A DNA stretch of 64,000 nt from Prevotella sp. oral taxon 376 (GTDB lineage Bacteria > Bacteroidota > Bacteroidia > Bacteroidales > Bacteroidaceae), in contig NZ_PYXG01000001.1 of assembly GCF_003043945.1 (NCBI RefSeq), positions 558,001 through 622,000 on the forward strand, written 5' to 3'. Under the pieces are notes generated by a model, which saw nothing but the letters and a program-made list of their open reading frames with translations, had not been told where the DNA came from and did not search any database. Both the position numbers and the translations under genes were made by a program. Shown one piece after another: positions 9,230 through 18,202 of this stretch. Position 1 is the first letter of the stretch, and each line of letters begins with the position of its first letter.

Positions 9230-9711
9230 TTCGCCTCCATTTGAGTTTCACTCTTCTTCAAACGCGACTCGGCAGAGTCCAAACAAGTTTGGCTCTGCTC
9301 TCGCTGCTCTTTCAGCTCCCTTGACAGTTCCACAATCTGACGGCTCAGTTTCACGAGTTCGACGGTGTGTTGCTCCAATTTATAGAGCAACGCCATCGCC
9401 TTTTTCTCTGAAAAATGCAGCCTCAGTTCCTTCACGACTTGGTTGTAATTCGTACCTACGGCGCGGAACTGCGCATGAAAATCCGACAGCTTGGTGTAAT
9501 AGTCCACCAACGTCTTGTCCACCTTCAGCACCTTGAACGGCTGTCCGAAGAAGTGCGCTTTGAGGAAAACCGACCGCGCATAGACACCCGATTTTCCGAA
9601 CATGGCGAGGAAACGGTTGTGTTCCTCCTCGTTGAAACGGACGGTGTACCGGTACACCGCCGGATCAAGTTTGGGATTTCTCCCTGCTTTGCTTTTCCTT
9701 TTCTCTTTCAT
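9208..9711 (-). CDS. mobA: Mobilization accessory protein MobA
   Basis: A 167-residue accessory protein that helps the relaxase recognise oriT. It has a basic N terminus (MKEKRKSKAGRNPKLD), a ribbon-helix-helix-like strand (YRYTVRFNEEEHNRFLAMF), the conserved block FRAVGTNYNQVVKELR found in MobA/MobC accessory proteins, and a C-terminal coiled coil from about residue 110. It is the first gene of the mob operon; the likely promoter and oriT lie just upstream. Confidence 0.88.
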   Translation of the reverse strand: MKEKRKSKAGRNPKLDPAVYRYTVRFNEEEHNRFLAMFGKSGVYARSVFLKAHFFGQPFKVLKVDKTLVDYYTKLSDFHAQFRAVGTNYNQVVKELRLHFSEKKAMALLYKLEQHTVELVKLSRQIVELSRELKEQREQSQTCLDSAESRLKKSETQMEAKWSQKSV

Positions 9712-9838
9712 ATTACTTTGGATTTAGCGGATTGACGGCATAAGCCGCCGCTTCGGGTCACGGCACCGCAGTTCTGAAAGGCTTCCCGACTTCGGAGGGA
9801 AAGCCCGCCCCCTGCAAGGGCAAGGCGTTTTCCGGGAT

Positions 9839-9914
9839 GCTCAAAATATTTTGAGCGGCTGAAAACATACCTTGCTATGTTCAGGTGAACATAAAAATCC
9901 GTCAGGGGACGGAT
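9839..9914. other. oriT: Palindrome cluster, probable oriT region
   Basis: Three perfect inverted repeats follow one another: GCTCAAAATATTTTGAGC (9839-9856), TATGTTCA-GG-TGAACATA (9876-9893) and ATCCGTC-AGGG-GACGGAT (9897-9914). They lie in the non-coding stretch between divergent mobA and traA, upstream of the relaxase operon, where oriT is expected. The nic site itself could not be identified from sequence alone. The rest of 9712-10420 has no convincing gene. Confidence 0.6.
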
Positions 9915-9975
9915 TGGGAAAATACCTTTCAGGACTCCGGGCCGCGCGCCATCGGCGAACCCTGCCGTCCGGGTG

Positions 9976-9983
9976 CAAAGTTA
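9976..9983 (-). promoter_or_regulatory. Candidate -7 element of the leftward mob promoter
   Basis: On the minus strand the sequence reads TAACTTTG followed by C, a good match to TAnnTTTG; TCTG about 21 bases upstream is a weak -33. A transcript starting near 9969 would read through the three palindromes before mobA (9711), so these could also work as RNA hairpins or autoregulatory sites. Confidence 0.5.
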
Positions 9984-10132
9984 CGCTCTTAAAGCGGTAA
10001 CGAACAGATACTTGACCCGGCCAATGGCTGCCAACCGGCGCAACATGCCGCCACTTGCTTGGGAAGTGATACAAGTTCAAAAATATACTTGTTTATTTGC
10101 AGCATGATTCAAGAAACTAACGGTTTGAAGAT

Positions 10133-10420
10133 ATGAGGAAAGGAATATTCAAATACCCGGACAACCGCTTCGGCGGACACTTGCCGAAACGGATACCCGA
10201 ACCGTCGGAAACCCGGTTGTCCGACAATTCGGTGACGCATGGATTCAATGACTTCATGACGCAGTGTCGTCATTCATCACTTGTCCGCCGCACCGCTTCA
10301 CCGCAGAACCGGATACGCGGTGACCCGCCCGTGTGCCTGTTCACGGAAACGGATAATGCGGTAATTCAATTCGCATGTAAACAGAAAACAAAATCATCAA
10401 CAATTAAACTGAATAGAACC
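10133..10420 (+). other. Open but probably untranslated stretch before traA
   Basis: This stretch is free of stops in the traA frame and begins with an ATG at 10133, which would add 96 residues to TraA. The predicted peptide has no hydrophobic or conserved pattern, and TraA/ParA proteins begin directly at the Walker A strand. It contains short inverted repeats (for example CCGCTTCGGCGG) and is more likely part of the oriT/leader region. Confidence 0.4.
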
Positions 10421-11182
10421 ATGAGTAAGGAAATCTTCGTTGCATTCGCAACACAGAAAGGTGGCATCGGCAAATCCACCGTCACGGCACTCGCCGCCAG
10501 CTACCTGCACAACGTGAAAGGCTACAATGTCGCCGTCGTGGACTGCGACGACCCGCAGCACAGCATCCACGGCCTGCGCGAACATGAGACGGCACTCATC
10601 GGCAGGAGCATCTACTTCAAGGCTCTCGCGTGCGACCATTTCCGCAAGATAAAGAAGAACGCCTATCCGGTCATCAAGAGCAACGCGGTGAACGCCCTCG
10701 ACGATGCGGAAAGGATGATCGCCGCCGAGGTCGTGAAGCCCGACGTGGTTTTCTTCGACATGCCGGGGACACTCCGGAGCAACGGCGTGATAAAGACGCT
10801 CTCGCAGATGGACTACATCTTCACGCCCCTGAGTGCCGACCGCTTTGTCGTGGAAAGTACCCTGAAATTCGTCACGATGTTCCGCGACAGGCTGATGACA
10901 ACCGGGCAAGCGAAAACAAAGGGGCTGCATCTGTTCTGGACGATGGTGGACGGCAGGGAGAGGAACGACCTGTACGGCATCTACGAGGAAGTGATAGCCG
11001 AAATGGGCTTCCCGGTGCTTTCCACCCGCCTGCCCGACAGCAAGAAGTTCCGCCGCGACCTTTCGGAAGAGCGCAAGAGCGTTTTCCGCTCCACCATCTT
11101 CCCGATGGACACGGCACTGCTGAAAGGGAGCGGCATCCGTGAGTTTTCCGAAGAGATAAGCGACATCATCAGACCGCAGTGA
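10421..11182 (+). CDS. traA: TraA, ParA-like ATPase
   Basis: First gene of the transfer operon, a 253-residue ParA/MinD-type P-loop ATPase. The deviant Walker A is seen in FATQKGGIGKSTVTAL near the N terminus, with NVAVVDCDDPQHS as the A'/switch region and DVVFFDMPGT as Walker B. The ATG at 10421 puts the P-loop strand at the very N terminus, as in family members. The role in transfer is not well defined; by analogy it may position the apparatus or the DNA. Confidence 0.87.
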   Translation: MSKEIFVAFATQKGGIGKSTVTALAASYLHNVKGYNVAVVDCDDPQHSIHGLREHETALIGRSIYFKALACDHFRKIKKNAYPVIKSNAVNALDDAERMIAAEVVKPDVVFFDMPGTLRSNGVIKTLSQMDYIFTPLSADRFVVESTLKFVTMFRDRLMTTGQAKTKGLHLFWTMVDGRERNDLYGIYEEVIAEMGFPVLSTRLPDSKKFRRDLSEERKSVFRSTIFPMDTALLKGSGIREFSEEISDIIRPQ

Positions 11183-11184
11183 GC

Positions 11185-11625
11185 ATGGGCAGCAGGAAAG
11201 TAAACACGGAAGGCATCGACGAGGAACTGCTGTTGGCATCTATCGGGCGGCGCACACAGGACGGGACACTACGCCCGGCGCAGGAAGACCCCGCAGCCGT
11301 ACCGACCGGAGAGGACACCGCCGCACCGGAGCCGCCACCGGCTCAACCCGTGACACGGGAGAGAGCGCAGAGGGAAGGCGGCCGCCGGAAAAGGCAGGAC
11401 GAGGACTATAACGAGCTGTTCCTGCGCCGCAACGAGATAAAGACCCGCCAGTGTGTCTATATCAGCCGCGACGTACACGGCAAGATCCTCAAAATCGTGA
11501 ACGACATCGCCGGAGGGGAAATCTCTGTGGGCGGCTATGTGGATACCGTGCTGCGCCAGCATCTGGAACAGCACAAGGAGAGAATCAACGAACTGTACAA
11601 GAAACAACGTGAAGATCTGATTTGA
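11185..11625 (+). CDS. traB: TraB, DUF3408 protein
   Basis: A 146-residue protein of the DUF3408 family, second in the tra operon. The N-terminal half is low-complexity and acidic/proline-rich; the C-terminal half (YISRDVHGKILKIVNDIAG, then a helix ending LYKKQRE) looks like a ribbon-helix-helix-type DNA-binding or dimer domain. The ATG at 11185 follows the traA stop by two bases. The neighbouring traC encodes a related C-terminal domain, so the two are probably diverged copies. Confidence 0.78.
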   Translation: MGSRKVNTEGIDEELLLASIGRRTQDGTLRPAQEDPAAVPTGEDTAAPEPPPAQPVTRERAQREGGRRKRQDEDYNELFLRRNEIKTRQCVYISRDVHGKILKIVNDIAGGEISVGGYVDTVLRQHLEQHKERINELYKKQREDLI

Positions 11626-11627
11626 AA

Positions 11628-11981
11628 ATGGAAAAAGAAATGACACCGAATGAAAAAAGACCGCAGCAGGACTGCGGAGGCATGCTTGCCCAAGTGCAGG
11701 CGAGCGTGGAAATACTGTCGCCCGTCCCGGTGAGCGGCAAATGCTGCGAGAAGGACTATGAACGTCTATTCATCCGCGACCCGGAAGTAAAGGCGCGGGA
11801 GGGCAAGATGGCGTATGTGCGTCCGGAGTACCACGAGCGTATCATGCGCATCACCCGTGTAATCGGGCATGATAGGCTTACACTGTCCGCCTACATCGAC
11901 CATGTGCTGACGCACCACTTCAACCAGTGCGAGGACGCTATAAAGAGCCTTTACGCCCGGAATTACAATTCAGTATTCTAA
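11628..11981 (+). CDS. traC: TraC, DUF3408 protein
   Basis: A 117-residue DUF3408 protein, a shorter relative of TraB: MAYVRPEYHERIMRITRVIG aligns with the TraB block YISRDVHGKILKIVNDIAG, and both end in a charged helix (IKSLYARN against INELYKK). No signal peptide or membrane segment. The start lies two bases after the traB stop. Function is unknown; the position suggests a soluble accessory or regulatory part. Confidence 0.75.
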   Translation: MEKEMTPNEKRPQQDCGGMLAQVQASVEILSPVPVSGKCCEKDYERLFIRDPEVKAREGKMAYVRPEYHERIMRITRVIGHDRLTLSAYIDHVLTHHFNQCEDAIKSLYARNYNSVF

Positions 11982-11997
11982 CTAAAACCGGAAGTAT

Positions 11998-12726
11998 ATG
12001 AATGAAACAATCAGCATGACAGACATTCTGCTGGCGGTATCGGTCGGCTGCAACCTATGGTTCCTGTTCCTGCTCCTTTACGAGCGCATCATGGACATGC
12101 GGCTTGTCCGCTTCTTCAAGGGCATCGCCGGATTATGGCGGTCGTTGGACAGGAATGGGCCAAAGAGCGTAGCGGCACATGAGGAAGTTTCCACGGCAAA
12201 GGGGGACATCATCGGCAAGAGCCGTTTCAAAATGGCATCCACCCGGACAATCGCTGCCATACCGGCGCAAGAAGCCGCCACTTTGGAAAAAGGCATTGAG
12301 CTGTCGGAGGAAGAGGCTACTTTTGACGACGGAAACACGGAAACCGCGTCCCGCCCGGCGCAAGTCCCGGAGGAAAAGCTCGATGAGACCTTCACGAGCA
12401 TGCCGCCGGAGGAACTGGGATACGGGGAGGACGAACCGGATGAAGACGCTTCGGACACGCCACGGGCTTCGGGCAGCAGCTTTGACGAGATTGACGACGC
12501 CTGCAAGACCGCCATGAACCCGGACGCGACACAGGCGGAACGTGAAAAGGCGGCGAAGGTGTTCACCGACATGGAAGGCACGGAGCTGTACGAGAAAATG
12601 ATGGAAGGCTCTTCGGAGATAGGCATCCGCATCAAGGGGCTTATCGAGATCCGGCTGAAGAAACCCGAAAAGGAGTTCATCGTGCCGGACAACATCGAGG
12701 ATTTCGACATCCGAAACTATGTATGA
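11998..12726 (+). CDS. traD: TraD, membrane-anchored transfer protein of unknown function
   Basis: A 242-residue protein with one N-terminal membrane helix (about 8-30, LLAVSVGCNLWFLFLLLY), a long acidic, low-complexity linker (60-170) and a C-terminal helical domain (about 170-242). It matches the position and build of the CTnDOT TraD-type protein. Preceded by the CTAAAA-type leader motif at 11980-11997. Confidence 0.7.
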   Translation: MNETISMTDILLAVSVGCNLWFLFLLLYERIMDMRLVRFFKGIAGLWRSLDRNGPKSVAAHEEVSTAKGDIIGKSRFKMASTRTIAAIPAQEAATLEKGIELSEEEATFDDGNTETASRPAQVPEEKLDETFTSMPPEELGYGEDEPDEDASDTPRASGSSFDEIDDACKTAMNPDATQAEREKAAKVFTDMEGTELYEKMMEGSSEIGIRIKGLIEIRLKKPEKEFIVPDNIEDFDIRNYV

Positions 12727-12926
12727 CAACTGAAAAAGGAATGGACATGAAATAGTGACATCAACCCACGCGGCAAGGAAACGCAAGGCGTATCCCGTCC
12801 GCAACGGACACGCCCACGTCTGTGGAAACAAACGGGCATCCACTAAAACCAAAGTAAAGTAACAGAGTAACAACCGCCCGACAAAGGACTATCCACCCTT
12901 TCGACGGCAAAAAACAAGGACAATTC

Positions 12927-13244
12927 ATGAACAAGAACATCTTGAAAAACAGAAAAGCAATCCTATCCGCGGCACTTTTCATCGCCGCAACCGCCTCCGC
13001 TTTCGCGCAAGGAAACGGCATCGCGGGCATCAACGAAGCCACCTCTATGGTGAGTTCGTATTTCGACCCCGGAACTAAACTGATATACGCCATCGGCGCG
13101 GTCGTCGGGCTTATCGGGGGCGTGAAAGTGTACGGAAAATTCTCATCGGGTGACCCCGACACCTCAAAAACAGCAGCAAGCTGGTTCGGCGCGTGTATCT
13201 TCCTGATTGTAGCCGCCACCATCCTGCGCTCATTCTTCCTTTAA
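12927..13244 (+). CDS. traE: TraE, DUF4134 inner-membrane protein
   Basis: A 105-residue protein with a signal peptide (about 1-27, ending AFAQ) and two membrane segments (about 52-68 and 85-105), the VirB2-like build of DUF4134. It is a likely pilin or inner-membrane component. The 200 bases before it (12727-12926) carry no gene but include a CCACTAAAACCAAAGTAA motif and a GGCGT...ACGCC hairpin. Confidence 0.82.
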   Translation: MNKNILKNRKAILSAALFIAATASAFAQGNGIAGINEATSMVSSYFDPGTKLIYAIGAVVGLIGGVKVYGKFSSGDPDTSKTAASWFGACIFLIVAATILRSFFL

Positions 13245-13255
13245 TGTAATAATGT

Positions 13256-13588
13256 ATGGCTGAATACCCGGTAAACAAGGGTATCGGCCGTCCGGTAGAG
13301 TTCAAGGGCTTGAAGGCACAGTACCTCTTCATTTTCTGCGGAGGTCTGCTGGCTCTCTTCGTCCTGTTCGTCATCCTCTACATGGTCGGTATCGACCAGT
13401 GGATATGTATCGGCTTCGGCGCGGCATCGTCCTCCCTCCTTGTGTGGCAGACCTTCGCGCTGAACGCCCGGTACGGCGAACACGGGCTGATGAAATTGGG
13501 AGCGTCACGGAGCCATCCCCGATACCTTATCAACCGGCGGCGGATAACCCGTCTGTTCAAACGACAACGAAAGGAAGAAACGACATGA
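13256..13588 (+). CDS. traF: TraF, DUF4133 (VirB3-like) membrane protein
   Basis: A 110-residue protein with the conserved N terminus MAEYPVNKGIGRPVEFKGLK and two closely spaced membrane segments (about 24-44 and 48-68), as in VirB3-like subunits that assemble with the VirB4 ATPase. The stop overlaps the start of traG (ATGA), so TraF and the ATPase are coupled. Confidence 0.85.
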   Translation: MAEYPVNKGIGRPVEFKGLKAQYLFIFCGGLLALFVLFVILYMVGIDQWICIGFGAASSSLLVWQTFALNARYGEHGLMKLGASRSHPRYLINRRRITRLFKRQRKEETT

Positions 13589-16089
13589 GGAATACATCAA
13601 AAATGACAACACTGGAAAACAAGTTTCCCCTGCTTGCGGTGGAGCATGGCTGCATCATCTCAAAGGACGCCGACATCACGGTGGCTTTCGAGGTGGAGCT
13701 GCCGGAGCTTTACACCGTGACGGGCGCGGAGTACGAGGCGATACACGGCTGCTGGTGCAAGGCAATCAAGGTGCTGCCGGACTACTCCGTCGTTCACAAG
13801 CAGGACTGGTTTATCAAGGAACGCTACAAGCCGGAGCTTCAGAAGGACGACATGAGTTTCCTCTCACGGAGCTTCGAGCGTCACTTCAACGAGCGTCCGT
13901 ACCTGAAACACACCTGCTACCTCTACCTGACCAAGACGACGAAGGAGCGTAGCCGGATGCAGAGCAACTTCAGCACGCTGTGCCGAGGGCACATCATCCC
14001 GAAAGAGCTGGACAGGGAAACCACGACCAAGTTCATGGAAGCCTGCGAACAGTTCGAGCGTATCATGAACGACAGCGGGCTTGTCAGGTTGCGCCGCCTC
14101 TCCACCGACGAGATTGTGGGGACGGAGGGTAAGGCGGGGCTGGTAGAACGCTACTTCTCGCTCATGCCGGAAGGTGACATCACCTTGCAGGACATCGAAC
14201 TTTCGGCAAGGGAGATGCGCATCGGCGACAACCGCCTGTGTCTGCACACCCTCTCCGACGCGGAAGACCTGCCGGGCAAGGTGGCTACCGACACCCGTTA
14301 CGAGAAGCTCTCCACCGACCGGAGCGACTGCCGCCTCTCCTTCGCCTCCCCGGTGGGGCTGCTGCTCTCCTGCAACCATATCTACAACCAGTATGTGCTG
14401 ATAAATAACAGCGAGGAAGCCTTGCAGAAGTTCGAGAAGTCCGCCCGTAACATGCAGTCGCTCTCACGCTATTCAAGGAGCAACAGCATCAACCGCGAGT
14501 GGATAGACCAATACCTGAACGAAGCCCGGTCCTACGGGCTGACCTCGGTACGGGCGCACTTCAACGTCATGGCGTGGAGCGACGACGCGGAGGAACTGAA
14601 GCACATAAGGAACGACGTGGGCAGCCAGCTGGCAAGCATGGAGTGCGTGCCGCGCCACAACACCATCGACTGCCCTACACTCTACTGGGCGGCGATACCC
14701 GGCAATGCGGCGGACTTCCCGGCGGAAGAGAGTTTCCACACTTTCATCGAACAGGCGGTGTGCCTGTTCACGGAGGAAACCAACTACCGCAGCTCGCTCT
14801 CGCCCTTCGGCATCAAGATGGTGGACAGGCTCACAGGGAAACCGCTGCACCTCGACATCAGCGACCTTCCGATGAAGCGGGGTATCACGACCAACCGCAA
14901 CAAGTTCGTGCTGGGTCCTTCGGGCAGCGGCAAGTCGTTCTTCATGAACCACCTCGTGCGCCAATATTATGAGCAAGGCGCACATGTGGTATTGGTGGAC
15001 ACGGGAAACTCCTATCAGGGCTTGTGCGGCATGATCCGGCGCAAGACAGGCGGAGTGGACGGCGTGTATTTCACCTACACGGAAGAGAAGCCCATATCAT
15101 TCAACCCGTTCTACACCGATGATTACATCTTCGATGTGGAGAAGAAGGACAGCATCAAGACCCTGCTTCTTACGCTCTGGAAATCGGAGGACGACAAGGT
15201 GACGAAGACGGAGAGCGGCGAACTGGGCAGTGCCGTGAGTGCCTACATCGAGCGTATCCAATCCGACCGTAGCATCGTGCCGTCGTTCAACACTTTCTAC
15301 GAGTATATGCGCGACGACTACCGCACGGAACTGGCGCAGCGCGACATCAAGGTGGAGAAGTCCGACTTCAACATCGACAACATGCTCACCACCATGCGGC
15401 AGTATTACCGGGGCGGACGTTACGACTTCCTGCTCAACTCCACGGAGAACATCGATCTGCTCGGCAAGCGGTTCATCGTCTTCGAGATTGACAGTATAAA
15501 AGAGAACCGCGAACTGTTCCCCGTCGTGACTATCATCATCATGGAAGCCTTCATCAACAAGATGCGGCGGCTGAAAGGGGTGCGGAAACAGCTTATCGTG
15601 GAGGAGGCTTGGAAGGCCCTCTCTTCGGCAAACATGGCTGAATACCTACGTTATATGTACAAGACGGTCAGAAAATATTACGGCGAGGCAATCGTGGTGA
15701 CGCAGGAGGTGGACGACATCATCAGTTCTCCGGTGGTCAAGGAGAGCATCATCAACAACTCCGACTGCAAGATACTTCTCGACCAGCGCAAGTATATGAA
15801 CAAGTTCGACCAGATACAGGCGTTGCTCGGACTGACGGAAAAGGAGAAGTCGCAGATACTCTCCATCAACATGGCGAACAACCCTTCACGGCTCTACAAG
15901 GAGGTGTGGATAGGCTTGGGTGGCACACAATCGGCGGTCTATGCCACCGAGGTCAGTGCAGAAGAGTATCTGGCGTACACTACCGAAGAAACGGAAAAAG
16001 TGGAGGTTTACCGTCTGGCGGAGAAGCTGGGCGGTGACATCGAAGCCGCCATCCGGCAGCTTGCCGAAAGGCGGAGGAACAAGGAATAA
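13585..16089 (+). CDS. traG: TraG, VirB4-like conjugation ATPase
   Basis: The 834-residue energising ATPase of the secretion system. Walker A is GPSGSGKS (444-451) and the Walker B region is QLIVEEAWK (669-677), followed by the typical helix YMYKTVRKYYGEAIVVTQEVDD. The N-terminal half is the VirB4 N domain. The start at 13585 overlaps traF by four bases; an upstream in-frame start at 13399 lies inside traF and is rejected. Confidence 0.94.
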   Translation: MRNTSKMTTLENKFPLLAVEHGCIISKDADITVAFEVELPELYTVTGAEYEAIHGCWCKAIKVLPDYSVVHKQDWFIKERYKPELQKDDMSFLSRSFERHFNERPYLKHTCYLYLTKTTKERSRMQSNFSTLCRGHIIPKELDRETTTKFMEACEQFERIMNDSGLVRLRRLSTDEIVGTEGKAGLVERYFSLMPEGDITLQDIELSAREMRIGDNRLCLHTLSDAEDLPGKVATDTRYEKLSTDRSDCRLSFASPVGLLLSCNHIYNQYVLINNSEEALQKFEKSARNMQSLSRYSRSNSINREWIDQYLNEARSYGLTSVRAHFNVMAWSDDAEELKHIRNDVGSQLASMECVPRHNTIDCPTLYWAAIPGNAADFPAEESFHTFIEQAVCLFTEETNYRSSLSPFGIKMVDRLTGKPLHLDISDLPMKRGITTNRNKFVLGPSGSGKSFFMNHLVRQYYEQGAHVVLVDTGNSYQGLCGMIRRKTGGVDGVYFTYTEEKPISFNPFYTDDYIFDVEKKDSIKTLLLTLWKSEDDKVTKTESGELGSAVSAYIERIQSDRSIVPSFNTFYEYMRDDYRTELAQRDIKVEKSDFNIDNMLTTMRQYYRGGRYDFLLNSTENIDLLGKRFIVFEIDSIKENRELFPVVTIIIMEAFINKMRRLKGVRKQLIVEEAWKALSSANMAEYLRYMYKTVRKYYGEAIVVTQEVDDIISSPVVKESIINNSDCKILLDQRKYMNKFDQIQALLGLTEKEKSQILSINMANNPSRLYKEVWIGLGGTQSAVYATEVSAEEYLAYTTEETEKVEVYRLAEKLGGDIEAAIRQLAERRRNKE

Positions 16090-16127
16090 CTAAAACAGAA
16101 TGTATCAACAAAAAAAGGAAAACGCAT

Positions 16128-16508
16128 ATGAATTTACCAAAAGTGAAAATGCTGCAAGTCAGCAAGTGTCTGATCGGATTGGCGGTCATGATGCTGCAAT
16201 CCTGCGACGTGGCCGACAACCGCCGTGATATGCTGTGCGGGAACTGGGAGAGCGTGGAGGGGAAGCCCGACGTGCTTATCTACAAGGAGGGCGAAGCCTA
16301 CAAGGTGACGGTGTTCCGCCGGAGCGGTCTGCGCCGCAAGCTGAAACCGGAAACCTATCTCTTGCAGGAGAAAACCGGCAACCTGTTCATGAACACCGGC
16401 TTCCGCATCGACGTGTCCTATAACGAGGCCACGGACGTGCTGACCTTCTCGCCGGGCGGCGACTATGTGCGGGTGAAACCGCAGCCGGGACACCCGACAG
16501 AAGAATAA
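16128..16508 (+). CDS. traH: TraH, DUF3876 lipoprotein
   Basis: A 126-residue protein with a lipoprotein signal (LIGLAVMMLQSC; Cys at about 26) and a small beta-rich domain (LCGNWESVEGKPDVLIYKEG). It belongs to the DUF3876 family found between VirB4 and TraI in these operons. Function unknown, probably periplasmic and membrane-bound. Confidence 0.75.
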   Translation: MNLPKVKMLQVSKCLIGLAVMMLQSCDVADNRRDMLCGNWESVEGKPDVLIYKEGEAYKVTVFRRSGLRRKLKPETYLLQEKTGNLFMNTGFRIDVSYNEATDVLTFSPGGDYVRVKPQPGHPTEE

Positions 16509-16531
16509 CAACCACTAAAATCCAAAGTAAC

Positions 16532-17161
16532 ATGAGAACAAGAATAACAATGATTATCTGCCTGTGCCTGCTTTTCGCAGGCAGGGCAAGCGCACAGTGG
16601 GTCGTAAGCGATCCGGGCAATCTGGCGCAGGGTATCATCAATGCCTCCAAAAACATCATCCATACCTCCAAGACTGCCACGAACATGGTGAGCAACTTTC
16701 AGGAAACGGTGAAAATCTATCAGCAGGGCAAAAAGTATTACGATGCTCTCAAATCGGTGAACAATCTCGTCAAGGACGCCCGCAAGGTGCAGCAGACCAT
16801 CCTGATGGTAGGCGACATCACCGACATTTATGTAAACAGTTTCCAAAGGATGCTCCGTGATGGAAATTTCAGACCAGAAGAGCTGTCGGCAATCGCTTTC
16901 GGTTACACGAAACTGCTGGAAGAGAGCAACGAAGTATTGACGGAACTGAAGAATGTGGTGAACATCACCACGCTCTCCATGACCGACAAGGAGCGCATGG
17001 ACGTGGTGGAACGCTGCCACTCGAAGATGAAGCGTTACCGCAACCTCGTAAGTTACTACACGAACAAGAACATCTCCGTGAGCTACCTGCGTGCGAAAAA
17101 GAAGAACGACCTCGACCGCATCATGGGGCTGTACGGAAACATGAACGAAAGATACTGGTAG
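16532..17161 (+). CDS. traI: TraI, DUF4141 (VirB5-like) periplasmic protein
   Basis: A 209-residue protein with a signal peptide (1-21, ending ASAQ) and an all-helical mature part, as in VirB5-type minor pilus components; DUF4141 family. The leader motif CCACTAAAATCCAAAGTAAC (16512-16531) abuts the ATG. It is followed after three bases by traJ. Confidence 0.83.
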   Translation: MRTRITMIICLCLLFAGRASAQWVVSDPGNLAQGIINASKNIIHTSKTATNMVSNFQETVKIYQQGKKYYDALKSVNNLVKDARKVQQTILMVGDITDIYVNSFQRMLRDGNFRPEELSAIAFGYTKLLEESNEVLTELKNVVNITTLSMTDKERMDVVERCHSKMKRYRNLVSYYTNKNISVSYLRAKKKNDLDRIMGLYGNMNERYW

Positions 17162-17164
17162 CCT

Positions 17165-18169
17165 ATGAATTTCGACAACCTTCACCAGATTCTACGTTCG
17201 CTTTACGAGCAGATGATGCCGTTGTGCGGAGACATGGCGGGTGTGGCGAAAGGCATCGCCGGACTGGGTGCGCTGTTCTACGTCGCCTACCGGGTATGGC
17301 AGTCGCTGGCGAGAGCCGAACCGATAGACGTATTCCCGATGCTCCGTCCTTTTGCCATCGGTCTGTGCATCATGTTCTTCCCGACTGTGGTGCTGGGCAC
17401 GATAAACAGCATCCTCTCACCCGTCGTACAGGGCACGGCAAAGATGCTGGAGGCGGAAACGCTGGACATGAACACCTACCGCCAGCAGAAGGACAAATTG
17501 GAATACGAGGCGATGATGCGCAACCCCGAAACCGCCTACCTCGTGTCCAACGAGGAGTTTGACAAGCAGCTGGAGGAACTCGGCTGGTCGCCCTCCGACA
17601 TGGTGACGATGGCGGGGATGTATATCGACCGGGGAATGTACAACATGAAGAAAAACATCCGCGACTTCTTCCGCGAGATACTGGAATTGCTGTTCCAAGC
17701 CGCCGCCCTCGTGATAGACACCGTCCGAACCTTCTTCCTCGTGGTGCTGGCGATACTCGGTCCGATAGCCTTCGCCATATCGGTGTGGGACGGTTTCCAA
17801 AGCACGCTCACGCAGTGGATATGCCGCTACATACAGGTATATCTGTGGCTGCCGGTGTCGGACATGTTCAGCACCATACTGGCGAAGATACAGGTGCTGA
17901 TGCTGCAAAGCGACATCGAGCGGATGCAGGCAGACCCGAACTTCTCGCTGGATTCGAGCGACGGGGTGTACATCGTGTTCCTCTGCATCGGCATCATCGG
18001 CTACTTCACCATTCCCACCGTTGCCGGCTGGATTATCCAAGCCGGAGGCATGGGCGGTTACGGTCGCAACGTGAACCAGATGGCGGGACGTGCCGGAGGA
18101 ATGGCGGGCAGTGTTGCCGGAGCTGCGACAGGCAATATGATGGGACGTGCCGGCAAATTGCTGAAATAA
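17165..18169 (+). CDS. traJ: TraJ, polytopic (VirB6-like) membrane protein
   Basis: A 334-residue protein with membrane segments near 23-43, 57-80, 175-200 (VIDTVRTFFLVVLAILGPIA) and 265-285, and a Gly/Met-rich C-terminal tail. This is the build of the VirB6-like channel component of Bacteroides conjugative transposons. Confidence 0.87.
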   Translation: MNFDNLHQILRSLYEQMMPLCGDMAGVAKGIAGLGALFYVAYRVWQSLARAEPIDVFPMLRPFAIGLCIMFFPTVVLGTINSILSPVVQGTAKMLEAETLDMNTYRQQKDKLEYEAMMRNPETAYLVSNEEFDKQLEELGWSPSDMVTMAGMYIDRGMYNMKKNIRDFFREILELLFQAAALVIDTVRTFFLVVLAILGPIAFAISVWDGFQSTLTQWICRYIQVYLWLPVSDMFSTILAKIQVLMLQSDIERMQADPNFSLDSSDGVYIVFLCIGIIGYFTIPTVAGWIIQAGGMGGYGRNVNQMAGRAGGMAGSVAGAATGNMMGRAGKLLK

Positions 18170-18202
18170 CAATCATGTAGAATCATTGAAACAGAATTAA
18201 GA

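Noticed and set aside
10133..10420. N-terminal extension of TraA
   Set aside because: ParA-type proteins begin at the Walker A strand, and the extension has no conserved features; kept only as a low-interest note.
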